DNA from: Galdieria partita | Taxonomy: Eukaryota; Rhodophyta; Bangiophyceae; Galdieriales; Galdieriaceae | Direction: 5' to 3' | Assembly: GCA_025991245.1 (NCBI GenBank) | Contig: BQMJ01000036.1 | Span: forward strand, 124,001 to 188,000 | Length of the DNA stretch: 64,000 nt | Part shown: piece after piece, positions 45,162 to 56,000 of the stretch | Layout of the letters: each line of letters starts with the position of its first letter | Numbering within the stretch: position 1 is the first letter of the stretch | The notes under the pieces: generated by a model | Told to the model about the DNA's origin: nothing | Database searches by the model: none | Seen by the model: only the letters and a program-made list of their open reading frames with translations | Program-made: the position numbers and the translations under genes

Positions 45162-46931
45162 TTAAACATATGGCAATCGATCCAATAATGACTTGACTTT
45201 TTCACTCACACAAATCTTTCCTTCGGTAGAAAATACAATCACATTCTCTTCTTGACATTCCAATCGATAACTAAACAATGCCATCATACAAAGATTCTTG
45301 GCCATCGCAGTAGATGAGCTAAGATCATCTCCCATCCAACATATATCGGATAACTCTGCACCATTTCCTAAATGAAAAGTTGCAAGAGCATCATAAGGAA
45401 GTCCTTTTAAACGTTTGACATAACAAATATACAATGCACAAAGTGACAACAACAACTCTTTCTCTTGTTCCAATTGTTGATAGTCTCGTTGTAAAAATTC
45501 ACTTTTCATTCTCAATGGTTGACTATTCAAGTCTCCATAAAGAATACTCAACACGCTTTCCACTCGACTATAAACATCTTTCGGCATCGATACTGGAAAC
45601 TCTCGGGTGCCTATTTTTAAAATAAAATATCTCCAAAGCCAATCTACAAAGTCTCCCAATCGACTAAGAGAATAGATTCTATCCGTTTGTTTCGTTATTT
45701 GCGGTATTCTTTCCCTCATGACTCTATTCAATAAAAGTCTCGAAAAATTCATTCTAGGTAACATAAAGGAACGAATATGCTCAATCACAGTTGGATAACT
45801 TGTAGAAAGATTGAATTCATTGCTGTTCTTTGCAAACTCCTCTATTTGATGAAGACTGGTCGCTGGTTGAGGTAAGAAAACAACTTCACAAAAAGATAAT
45901 GGAAACTTGGGTAAAGCAATTTGAGTGAGAGCAAATATTTTTCTATATTTGTGTTGTATCCTACGATTTCCTTCATCTTCTGATTCTACTGCATGAAGTC
46001 TCTTGAGTGCTCGAGAATAGGCAACTAGAAATGGAGCATAGTTTGCATTCAACTCATGAACTCCTAAAAAGGATTGACCAAAACAAGGAGCAAGTACTCG
46101 ATGGTTGTATCTGATCAGCCATGAAATACTATCCGTTGCTACTTGAAACGGACGATCGACTAAGAAATAGGATTCCAATTGCTTCACTTGTTCCGGTGTA
46201 TAAATAATATTCAAAAGATATCTCACATCACACAACACCTGAAATCCCTTTGGATGATTGAGTAGCAAAGAGAAAAAGTTCCAATAAAAGAACCATCCAT
46301 AGTATTTCTCTACTCCAGGATAATATAGAGAAAAGCCTTGAAAGTCTTGCATGTTGTCATCATCCCAATCTTGACTTGAAGTATTCACAAGATTCATAGA
46401 AGAAGAAGACTTTAAGGAAGGATATAACTTGGAGAGTACTGATGAATGCGTTGGAAAGTCAACCATCAAGATACCCATCAATCTTGCTTTCCTTGACATA
46501 TCTAAATGTGGAAATAGATCCACAAAGCTATGAGATAAAGATTGTATGATGGATTGAGTTATTTGTCTAAGAGAGAATGATTTCATCTTTTGAGGTGCTG
46601 GAGGTTTCTTCAATACTTCCCATAAAGTGTTGTGAGTAGTGCGACGAATATCGAGAAGAGATTGTTTCCTTTCTTCGTCGGCTAAAATAGAGTCCTTTGT
46701 GTTCTTCTTATTTGTTTTCGTATTCAAATCTGCTGGAGACCATTCTGTTAAAGCAGCTATGCTCTCCATATAACTCTTTGCAGCGTCCAAAGGAGACGAA
46801 GAGTAATCCGATCCAACCAACTTTTTAGATACACTTTGTGCTGTTCTCGTTTCTTGTGTAAAACTTGAAAATCTTTTAGCAAGTAGTTTATGTGATTGTA
46901 ACAAGAAAAAGGGTTTGCCTAGTCTATTCAT
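45162..46931 (-). CDS. Malonyl-CoA decarboxylase-like protein
   Basis: An intronless frame of 589 residues with a basic presequence (MNRLGKPFFLLQSHKLLAKR), suggesting mitochondria. The C-terminal 100 residues match MCD best: ATFHLGNGAELSDICWMGDD corresponds to NFHLQNGAVLWRINWMAD, including the catalytic His, and is followed by CMMALFSYRLE for GLMANYRYFLE. Upstream, YSLSRLGDFVDWLWRYF aligns with SSLSPIPGFTKWLL but has lost the Pro-rich part. MCD turns malonyl-CoA into acetyl-CoA and so controls fatty-acid oxidation and synthesis. The middle is strongly diverged, so activity is uncertain. Confidence 0.7.
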   Translation of the reverse strand: MNRLGKPFFLLQSHKLLAKRFSSFTQETRTAQSVSKKLVGSDYSSSPLDAAKSYMESIAALTEWSPADLNTKTNKKNTKDSILADEERKQSLLDIRRTTHNTLWEVLKKPPAPQKMKSFSLRQITQSIIQSLSHSFVDLFPHLDMSRKARLMGILMVDFPTHSSVLSKLYPSLKSSSSMNLVNTSSQDWDDDNMQDFQGFSLYYPGVEKYYGWFFYWNFFSLLLNHPKGFQVLCDVRYLLNIIYTPEQVKQLESYFLVDRPFQVATDSISWLIRYNHRVLAPCFGQSFLGVHELNANYAPFLVAYSRALKRLHAVESEDEGNRRIQHKYRKIFALTQIALPKFPLSFCEVVFLPQPATSLHQIEEFAKNSNEFNLSTSYPTVIEHIRSFMLPRMNFSRLLLNRVMRERIPQITKQTDRIYSLSRLGDFVDWLWRYFILKIGTREFPVSMPKDVYSRVESVLSILYGDLNSQPLRMKSEFLQRDYQQLEQEKELLLSLCALYICYVKRLKGLPYDALATFHLGNGAELSDICWMGDDLSSSTAMAKNLCMMALFSYRLECQEENVIVFSTEGKICVSEKVKSLLDRLPYV

Positions 46932-46981
46932 TGGCTCGTAACGAAATGCAAAAGGGAATGAATTGTCAAAGTTGCATTAAA

Positions 46982-47754
46982 CTAAACGAGTGTTTGTAAA
47001 CGACGGCCATACATTCCTTGTCTTGCTGCATATATTCCCAACACTCCTGCCAAACCTAAACTTGCACTATAAATACTTGCTGGTTTAAGACCCGCTGTTG
47101 ACTTGTATACAAGACCAGCTGAAATACCAGCTAAAGCATAGTTATATACGGTATCATCTCCAAGATAATGGTCATAAATAGACTCAAATCCTGAAAACAT
47201 AAGTGCTAAGATTCCACAGGCATTGGCCAACGCAGCTCCTCTTCGTCCACTGGCATTGAGTATTGCATTGACTCGTAGTTTCCAACTTTTGCCACTTGAA
47301 GTACGAAGACCTTCTATACATCCATAAGAACCACCAGTTACTGCGCCACTTAAATAAGATACTCCTGTCCAATACATAAGCTGCTCTCCCCAAGACTTTT
47401 TGCGATAATCCTAATATATCATATAGAGAATGAATACTTGCCCACAATACAGAATATGATATATGTACACACCGTATAGTCTTCTGCAAAAAGATATTCA
47501 GGTGAGTTTCCATAACCAGGTGCATAAACACCTAATGCAGGTGCAATAGTCAGTGGATTAATTCTATCCAAGTGACCAAAGTCCAGAGTAGGTGACTCGT
47601 TCCCACTTTGTTCATTAGAATATTCTGTAGTTGAAAATGGGTCATCTAAATAGTCGTTCCGGTCAATATATCAATTGACATACTGATAACAAAACCTACT
47701 TCCAGTATCAAAAATAGAACTCGTATCAAAGTTGTCTTGTTGGTTGGAAGTCAT
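46982..47754 (-). CDS. TIM23: Mitochondrial import translocase subunit TIM23
   Basis: Three exons, complement(46982..47410,47473..47645,47700..47754), giving 218 residues (human 209). The polar N-terminal half contains NPLTIAPALGVYAPGYG and EYLFAEDYT, matching the TIM23 intermembrane-space region. Four membrane helices with glycine zippers follow: GVSYLSGAVTGGSYGCIEGL, ALANACGILALMFSGFESIY, YNYALAGISAGLVYKSTAGL and SASLGLAGVLGIYAAR. TIM23 forms the channel for presequence proteins. It lies 207 bp from a divergent methyltransferase gene. Confidence 0.88.
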
Positions 47755-47961
47755 TTCACAAACAATCCACCAATACGCGATCGACGATGAAATGGGATTC
47801 CACAATGTTGTCTATCGATAACTCGACAGAATATGAAAGAATCAATATAGAAATCAAGAAATATACAAATATATAAATATATATATATGTACAAATAAAA
47901 GGATTCCAAAGATGAACAAGATTCCTTTTCATTGAGAAAAGATTGAAAGGACAATCTATTC

Positions 47962-48795
47962 ATGGATCAAATAGACCCTGAAGTACTACCTCTCTTTGGA
48001 GGTTTATCTCTGGAACAAGTATATGAAAAAGGTCGGGAAATACAACAAAAGGCTTTAGAAAAAGAATTCAACTATCGGTAGGTGTTCATTTTCCATACGA
48101 GACCTTTCTCAAAGTTACTGGAATATAGTTGCGTCGAAGGTTTCTACTTTCTAAGAATAGGGTTACGAAAGAACCCTTTATTTGAACATATAAAACTTCA
48201 AAAAGCTTTACAAGATTGTTGTATACTTGAAGTGGGTTGTGCTTTTGGAATAGATGGTCGAGACTTGGTGTTTTCACAAGGAGTGAAACCTGAAAACTAT
48301 TTGGGAATAGACATATCGAGCACTTTTATTGACTTGGGTTTCGAACTTTTTGAAGACAAGAATACAATGAAGAATTGTTTTGCTGTAAAAAGTGTAGGAG
48401 ATGAGGATTTTAGTGCTTTTGTAAAGTCAAAGTTGAAGAGAGTAGACATAGTTGTCGCAACTTTGGTATTGCACGTGATTCCAAAGGAGTGCAAAGAGTT
48501 TGTTGATCAAGTATATCAACTATTGGAACCTTATCAGGGTATGTTTATAGGGGAGACTATGGGAATTGACTTGCCCGATGAGGAACCTTTTTATTTTGAA
48601 AGACATAATAGTCCAAGAGTTTGTCATACGAGTGTATCTCTTACCAAGTTGTTCCAATCGGTTGGTTTTAAAAGAGTGGAAACTACCTTTTTGTCTCGTT
48701 GGAGGAGAGGTGGAGAAGGTATAACTGCAACTTGTAAGGAAGACGAAGAAAAAGTTAAGAATCGAGCACGTTTGGCTTTTATTGCCTTTGCTTGA
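47962..48795 (+). CDS. SAM-dependent class I methyltransferase (unknown substrate)
   Basis: Exons 47962..48077 and 48129..48795, giving 260 residues. It begins MDQIDPEVLPLFGG and has the Rossmann-fold SAM site: motif I LEVGCAFGIDGRDLV, then YLGIDISSTFI, and VVATLVLHVIP as motif IV. The C-terminus (SLTKLFQSVGFKRVETTFLSR) is typical of small-molecule methyltransferases. I cannot name the substrate. No organelle presequence is obvious. It is unrelated in sequence to the methyltransferase downstream, with which it is in tandem. Confidence 0.75.
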
Positions 48796-48851
48796 AATAG
48801 TTTTGGAATAAAGTTGTTTTTCTTTTGGAAAAAGTATCCAACAGAAGTGGA

Positions 48852-49834
48852 ATGTTGGGAGATCGGATTAGCAAAGTGCTGAAAGAAGCTGAATATCCAA
48901 AGACTTGGCCATACACAGCAGATGACTTTTCCCGACTTGATGAAAGTAACGACTCTCGATTCTATTCTCAACCAAGATTGGTTTATCATATTGATGACTT
49001 TGCTGTGAGAGCACTTACTAAGTTTTATCGACAACACTTTGTTCCTCTTGCAGATATCTTAGACGTGTAAGTAGTTAAAGATAAATTGATTGGTTCATCA
49101 AGTTTGTTGTAGTTGTTCTAGTTGGGTTTCTCATTATCCTGATGACTACAAGGCTAGATTTGTGGCTGGAATAGGATTGAATGAAGTAGAATTGTCAAAG
49201 AATAACAGACTCGATGTAAGAGATATCTTTGTACATGCATGAAACGAAGATTATTTGAAATAGGAATATCATGTGATAGACTTGCAAGAGAATCCAAACT
49301 TTCCATATCCTAGTGAGAGATTCGATATAGTGACTATGGTCGTTAGTGTAGATTATTTGACTCAACCTTTGCAAGTATTCCGTGAAATAGGAAGAGTCCT
49401 CCGTCCAAAGGGAATGGCTTATATTAGTTTTAGTAACCGGTATGTGTCTTTTCTACTTGTAGTGACTGAACGTTAGTTTGTTTTCAGCTGTTTTCCTACA
49501 AAGGCAGTTTCAGTGTGGTTGTCCAGTAACGATTTGGTAAGTCTGAAAACTTTTCAACTTGAGAGTCATCACATACTGTCTTAAGCAACGAGTGTATATC
49601 GTTGGCAGTTTCTTTCATTATACGTAAGTATTTTCGTGTGATTTTCTTGTATTCAGTGCACTCATAGATACATCATAGTGCCATGTTTAGTGCTCCAACA
49701 GCTTATGACTTGAGTCCCAATTGGGGTATCACAGGTAATCAACTTGAACTTTGTACATAATTGCTAAATAGATAATATCAGATCCTCTTTATATGGTCAC
49801 TGCAAGTAAACTGCCAAATGTCAATCCCACCTAG
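48852..49834 (+). CDS. Cyanobacterial/plastid-type methyltransferase (type 11)
   Basis: Seven exons: 48852..49066, 49113..49215, 49264..49439, 49488..49536, 49586..49623, 49679..49734, 49782..49834, giving 229 residues. Exons 4-7 are only 38-56 nt. The sequence SQPRLVYHIDDFAVRALTKF, SSWVSHYPDD, LDEYHVIDLQENPNFPYPSE, VSVDYLTQPLQVF and GMAYISFSNRCFPTKAV recalls a methyltransferase family shared by cyanobacteria and plants. The substrate is unknown. A plastid-ancestor origin is likely, yet no transit peptide is visible and the gene has been heavily fragmented by introns. Its stop lies 21 bp from that of the convergent FKBP gene. Confidence 0.75.
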
Positions 49835-49855
49835 TTAGTCGACCATATATTATTC

Positions 49856-51772
49856 TCAAGAAGCAGTAATCTCTTTGGCCTTTGTTTCCTCATTCGATTT
49901 TCTTATATCGTCTTCTAGTTGTCCTAATCTCGAAAACATATTTCCAAATAGTCTGCGATCCTTTGCATCCTGTTCAGCCTTCACTTGGCGAAGTTCACGC
50001 ATCTTCTTCTTTAGCGCCACGTTGGAAGGATCCAACTCTAAAGCTCGCTTTAAATCTTTCTCAGCAAGTAACACTTCAGACATCCGCAGATAAGAAGATG
50101 CTCTTCTAAATAATGCCTGCAAAGAAAACAACAACAATCAGAAAACAGCAAAGTATGACATGACAAAAAAGTTTACCAACCTTTACATTCACTGAATCCA
50201 TTTCCAAGGCTTTGTTGCATTGTTTCAACACACCGTTGGGATTGCCGAATTTCTCTTCACATGCTGCAAGATTCAAGTAGGTCTGCAATAGAATCGACTT
50301 TCCTTGTTGTTTCTGTTCTGCACTGAGATCCGATTTGTTCCGAACATCAAACTCCAAATTATTCACCACTTTTTCATATTTCCTAAAAGAACATTGTTGA
50401 CAATATGTATCTCCATGTGACAGCAAAGTATACTTACTTCTTTGCCAATTTATATCTGCCGGATTTGAACAACTCGTTTCCTTTGTCTTTCGTACGTAAT
50501 GCATTTTCTATCTTTTCTTCCTTTGACAAATTCCACGAGTCTTTGGCTCTTTCAAATGAGATCAATTCCAACTCGACTTGAACGGTTGAGTCTCTTGAAA
50601 AACCTTCTGGAACCACTATTCCAGCTTCCTTAAAGGCATAATTGGGTGCAATAGTCAAAACTGCCCTTTCTCCTTTCTTCATGGTTTCCAATGCCAAATC
50701 AACTCCTTCAATGACAACACCGTCTCCCACTATCAGTTCATAATTCTCTTTCTCTTCAATTATCTTTTGACTATTCCAATCCTTCATAATCATATTCACA
50801 ATAGCTTTGGTCTCATCCGAAGGTCTTTCCCAACCGTCACCTTCTTTTATAATCTTCTTAACAACTCCACCATCTTTAGAAATATCTTCTACTTTGTTCC
50901 ATCGAACCAATTCCAGCTCATACTCCACACAATGGATATCATCAGGAAGTTCGAAAGGTAGACCGGCTACTCTAATGCGTTCATCTTTGCACACAAGACG
51001 AACTTTTGATGACTTTTTCATATCTCTTATGGCCTACATGGAACAACTCAATATCCTCCAAATAGTCTATGACAGATCACGTACCTTTTCCCATAACTCA
51101 GGAATTTGACTTTCTCCTACTACAAACGACAACTCTTTCTGTTCCCAAAGAACTCGATGGTCTACGGTCTTAGCTGTTACGTTCACGAATACTTCAGACT
51201 TATCTTGCGGACGTTCCCAACCACTTCCTTCTTCCAAGATATACTTGATGACTGTGCCATCACCGAACATATCTTTCACACTTGTCCAGTCTATCAGTTC
51301 CATTTCAAATACCAACGTTGCATTTTCTTCATGAAACACTTTTATTCAGCCATCTGACGGATTACTACTCAACATACTCACCTGGTATTTTAGGAGGCAT
51401 TCCCTTTTCTCCATAACCGTATTCAGGTTTGATCGTCACTTTTGCTTTTTCACCCTTTTTCATCGTAGCTACTGCTATATCCCAACCCTTTATCACCTGA
51501 CCACTGCCAAGTGTAAACTTGAGAGGTTCTCCTCTCTCGTAACTGTTATCAAAGACATCTTCAGAGCCTTGAAGTTTCCCACTATAGTTTACTCGTACTT
51601 CATCTCCCTTTTCTGGCCGCTTATAACCTTCACCTTGTTTCAAAATAACCTTTTCTACTCCTCCATCACCCGTTAAGTCTCCTTCATATTTTGTTCCAAT
51701 TGTTTCACTATCTGACAAGTCCTCATCTTCCAACATTGGAGGACTCGTATCCATAAGCTCGTCATCTGACAT
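49856..51772 (-). CDS. FKBP-type prolyl isomerase with TPR domain (ROF1/FKBP62-like)
   Basis: Five exons, complement(49856..50116,50181..50382,50438..51033,51085..51338,51382..51772), giving 567 residues. Three FKBP repeats: the first (about 40-145) keeps the active-site set (VRVNYSGKL, VFDNSYERGEP, VIKGWDIAVATMKKGEKA, EYGYGE); the second and third have lost most of it. A TPR domain follows (about 395-520: KGNELFKSGRYKLA, YLNLAACEEKFG, ALFRRASSYL), then a charged tail. This is the layout of plant ROF1/FKBP62 and animal FKBP51/52, HSP90 co-chaperones. Start MSDDELMDTS is conserved in style. TTTGGCGCC lies about 115 bp upstream. Confidence 0.92.
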
Positions 51773-51931
51773 GATAACAAGTTACTTGAAACTTTTCAAT
51801 CGGACAATTCTTTCGCAAAGATGTGTTCATTCACAATGTGGAGGTTTTTCATTCCTTTCATCGAAGTTTCCAGAAGAGCGCATTTCAGATGGCGCCAAAT
51901 ATCTTCCTATGGTCGAATATTTTTATTGATA

Positions 51932-52552
51932 CTATTGCTTCCAACGATTTCCACAATGATGGCAAGTTACAAAAGTTGTCATAGGTTCATCCGCACTGCG
52001 TGTTTGCATCTGAAAGAAAGAGCACTTCCGAAGTCCACACTTTCTGCATTGGAACTCTTCCGAAAAAGTTTGAGTGTCAACACTTTTCTTTGATTCGCGA
52101 ATACTTTCTTTTCTCAGCTGTTCGCGCTCCTTTTTAAGTTCCGGATTGGCCAATTCGTGGGGCGTCATAACCACAAAGTCCTTGGGAAGTATCGTTCTAG
52201 ACAAGACGGCTTCCCGTAAACTGGCGTTCTTGGTGTCTTTCAAGTTGCGATAGAGACTTCGAAACCTTTCCTGGTATTCTTTACTCGTTTCCTTATCACA
52301 TTGAACGAATAGTTGTTCCTCTATTTCTTCTACAGTCACGTGAGTAGGTATTTGTCTTTCTTGCTTCCTATCCTCCGTTGTGAGAACTTGATAAAATAAC
52401 GTGCGCACTTTATCACGCATTGGGACACCTGTGATATGAAATTGGAATGCTTTCCCATCTCTTTGTTTCTCTTGTGAGTTATTTTCTTGCTGATTTGCAG
52501 TTTCACGTTTTCTTTTATTGCTCGTTTGTGAAGAAGGCGCAGGTGCATCCAT
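51932..52552 (-). CDS. Transcription elongation factor TFIIS, short form
   Basis: An intronless frame of 206 residues. Domain II (about residues 45-130) includes MRDKVRTLFYQVL and YRNLKDTKNASLREAVLSRT. Domain III is the zinc ribbon CRKCGLRKCSFFQMQTRSAD EPMTTFVTCHHCGNRWKQ (split here), with four Cys and the acidic DE that reaches the polymerase active site to stimulate cleavage of backtracked RNA. The N-terminal LW domain (domain I) of usual TFIIS (about 300 residues) is missing; the N-terminus is instead a short lysine-rich, Gln/Asn-rich tail with a nuclear signal (NKRKRE). Confidence 0.92.
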   Translation of the reverse strand: MDAPAPSSQTSNKRKRETANQQENNSQEKQRDGKAFQFHITGVPMRDKVRTLFYQVLTTEDRKQERQIPTHVTVEEIEEQLFVQCDKETSKEYQERFRSLYRNLKDTKNASLREAVLSRTILPKDFVVMTPHELANPELKKEREQLRKESIRESKKSVDTQTFSEEFQCRKCGLRKCSFFQMQTRSADEPMTTFVTCHHCGNRWKQ

Positions 52553-53022
52553 TATTCTTCATTCAGAAGTCGTTTTATCAATCGATCTTATGGGACGTTG
52601 AACTTGGATTGTGTCCTCATGTACCTAAGAAAAGGCAAAATGGATGTATATTTATAAAGTGTGGTTGAACTGAGTAGTTGATTGGGAGAATTCCCTTGTA
52701 TATTTACATAAATGATATTCTATCATTTCTATATGTTTGTTCGAACTATTATGGTTATACATCATTGATAAGAAATACAGTGCCATTTATGAATTTTCCT
52801 TGACATCCATTTGGAATTCACACAACAACAGGGTAGTTGTTGAAATCTTTCAAAATCTGAAAGTCTCAATAGTAAGAGAGTATGGAATGTTTATATAAAA
52901 ACACTTTTAAATCAATATGTCGATAAACAAGTGTCTCAAGAGAGATGATATCGCCTCTTTCAATGGCTGAACAGGATCTTGTCTGTAAACCACATCGTTT
53001 TCACACAATCATTTCATTTACA
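52553..53022. other. Intergenic region, TFIIS promoter and formin 3' flank
   Basis: About 470 bp of AT-rich sequence with no coding exon, RNA or repeat that I recognise. Confidence 0.5.
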
Positions 53023-56000
53023 CTAGTTACATGTTGAAGGTATAGTTGGAAGATGTGAGGATAGAGATGGAGGAGGTGGAGGTGGTGGTGGTGGCGGCAA
53101 TGATGAAGATGATGTTGTTGTTCCTATAGGATTCGTTTCTAACTGGTCGCTGACAATGTTTACTTCAGACCATTCCTGAACTTGTTGTGCCTGAATTGTA
53201 ATTCTCTCAAACTGGGTACCTGTCATCTGAAGTACATGCAACTCTTCAGTTTCATTCCAAGCTCGATGAAAGTCAGTAACAAATCGAAATAAATGCTGAA
53301 AAACAGAGTTGTAACAAGCTGCTGTGTCGACCGAAGGCAAATACAGAATCACATCCTCCATATGCTCATGCCATGTATGAATCTTTGTTCTTAAATGTTC
53401 CATTGTCCGTTGGGCCTCTTCATACCAAGGTCTCATCATTTCTCCGAACGGCATAGAACAAGTGTCTCCAAGACTTTGGCAAATCTCCGTGTGCATCTGT
53501 TGCATATCTAAAAAGAACATTAGTAATGATTTTCAATCTATCTCAAATTGAGTCCGACCATGTTCTAAACCTTCAAACTGTGCCAACAAACTATCACTGT
53601 CCAAATGGGCACACCAACGTAGGGAGGGCAGTTCTTCTGAGAATGATAATACTTGAGGCATATTTCTTTTGAAAATGCTAACCATGTAATTGAGCAAAGT
53701 GACGCGGGAGAATTTGGTAGAACGAACTTCGCTAAAGATATTGATATCTTCAATGGAATAACCTCTGGCATTTCCTTGAGGATGTTGTGCATTGAGAACA
53801 TTGCCAATGTACAAGCTCAAGGAGAGAATCTCTTTCAAGCTGTTGCTTTGACAAATTTCTTTGGCACCTTGTATCAGTGTTTCCAAATCATGCAAAACTT
53901 TGTCGCTCGTTTCTTTAAACGAGAGCTTGAACAAGATACTCTGGACTTTTTGACTACATCGAGGAACCTCACACAAATGAAGAAGGAATCTTTCTGGAGG
54001 TGAGATGGCTGTGACATCTAAATTCTTGGCTTTATCCAGAAGCTGTTGTTGATCATCTAGAGAAGGAAGAAGGCTCGATAAAAGTGGCAAAAATTCGTCC
54101 ATTTGTGTAACAGAAGAACAATCTCCGTTCAAAATGAGTTTTTTAACTTTCTCGCCTGCCAGATTACGAAAGCGTCCCATCAAAATCTCCAGGTTACGAG
54201 CATATCTTTCATTAATCAAAGATACTCTTTGTGTATTCTCACCAATCGTGCCTGAAGCTTGTTGAACAGAGAAATTCGCCTGTTCTGGCTGCAATTGGAA
54301 TATCGCTTTTATTTCACTCTCGTCGATCTTCCAAACAGTTGCTTGCGTCTCCTGCCAAATGGAATCTTTGAGACGGTTTATTGGAATCTTGTGCCAGTGA
54401 ATTCTTCTGGTTGTTACGTTTTTCATGGACTCAACGTTACTCATTTCAAGCTCAAGAGACAAAGTCGTATTTTCTGATGGAATGCCTTGCGTACCATCAT
54501 CACCTATAGCTTGTTTTCTGCCAGTTAATGACGAGTTGGATTCAACTAAATGTGAGAGAGTATGCTTCTTTTGCCTGTTCAACTCCTTGTATGAAACAGA
54601 TGGGAGCACATTTGTTCTTTCATTTGAAAGTAATGTTGTATTCATTGCATCCTTCGTGTCATTGGATTCCTGAGAAGGCTGCACGGTCTTTTGGGACGTT
54701 GCTGAATGATCCATGCATGTTGCATTCAAATCTTCCATCTGAATAGGAACAGCTTCCACCTTCTGCTGTGGAGCAGGAACTGTTGTAATTTCCAATGGCT
54801 CATCATTTTTGGACTTTTTGAATAGTTGCTTCATTCCATGGAACTTGAAAAGCTGAAATTTTTTCAAAGATGAATCATAAGAAACAAATGAGTTCAGTCT
54901 TGAACCAATAATATGTATAGCTCGAAACGCTCTTATTGTCATGACTAACTCTTCTCTCTCCATATTATTTTTGGCAGAGATATGGAAGACTTTGTCGTTC
55001 TTGAAAGCGATAAGGAAGCATTTTGATGTTTCGTCCTTGATAGATTTGGCTTCTTGATCAATTCTTACCCATTTCAGTTGCGATAATGAAAATTTACCAA
55101 TTGCCTTGCCAAACCTATACTTGTTATGAATTGTTATTCTTTCACTGGTAACTTTGAAAAGGTAACGTTGTTGCTGACTTGGTCGATGGCTTATATGCAT
55201 ATCACTTTCAAAGTCTCCAATGATCACCACATCCACCCAGTATTCTCCAATTTCTTGAATGATGCTCTGTTCCAATATCTCTCTCATATTTTCTGGTAAA
55301 ACAACAGGAGACGCAAGTTCAAGAAAGATGGACTTCGATTCAAGACAATCTGACTCGCAAGCAATTGATGGCTTCCATGAAACTTTGGCTAGAAGCTGCT
55401 GGCCTATATCATCCGCCGTTACTACCCTTTGATTATGCACTGCTGTTGGAATGGGTTCAATGTTGTCATTCGAAGACAGAGGTAGTTTTCTATACCATTG
55501 TACTTGTATCTATAGGTAACATAACAAAGAATTTGTATGGAATCAAACAAATGCTTACGTTACTTTTTTCCCATTGAATCCAACCACGTATACGAACTTC
55601 AGTGCCTATCTTTCCGGATCCAATCATATCCAAGCTTTCGAGAATTCCATCCAAACATTTTTGCTCCCCTAGTTCAGAGGCTTGAAGAGACTGTCGAATC
55701 TGCGATACCATCTTTCTACTTTGAAAAGCCCTCCAAGTGGCTAATTCAGCAAACTCAATTAGCGCATATTATTGGAAACAATGCGATAGCATTATTACCT
55801 TGAATACGGCATGCAGCTTGCTCTCTGAAGGAACGATGTCAACACTGTACCCAAGGCCAGTAGGACATATTTACCTGTTCATGTTTATAGCGAACTTTTC
55901 AAATGTATCATTGAGCTGATTCACCATTCTGGCTTCTTCTTCTTGAAGATGAAGATATCTGCTCAAAATTTCTTCAGATTACTTGTCTCAATGAAGGATT

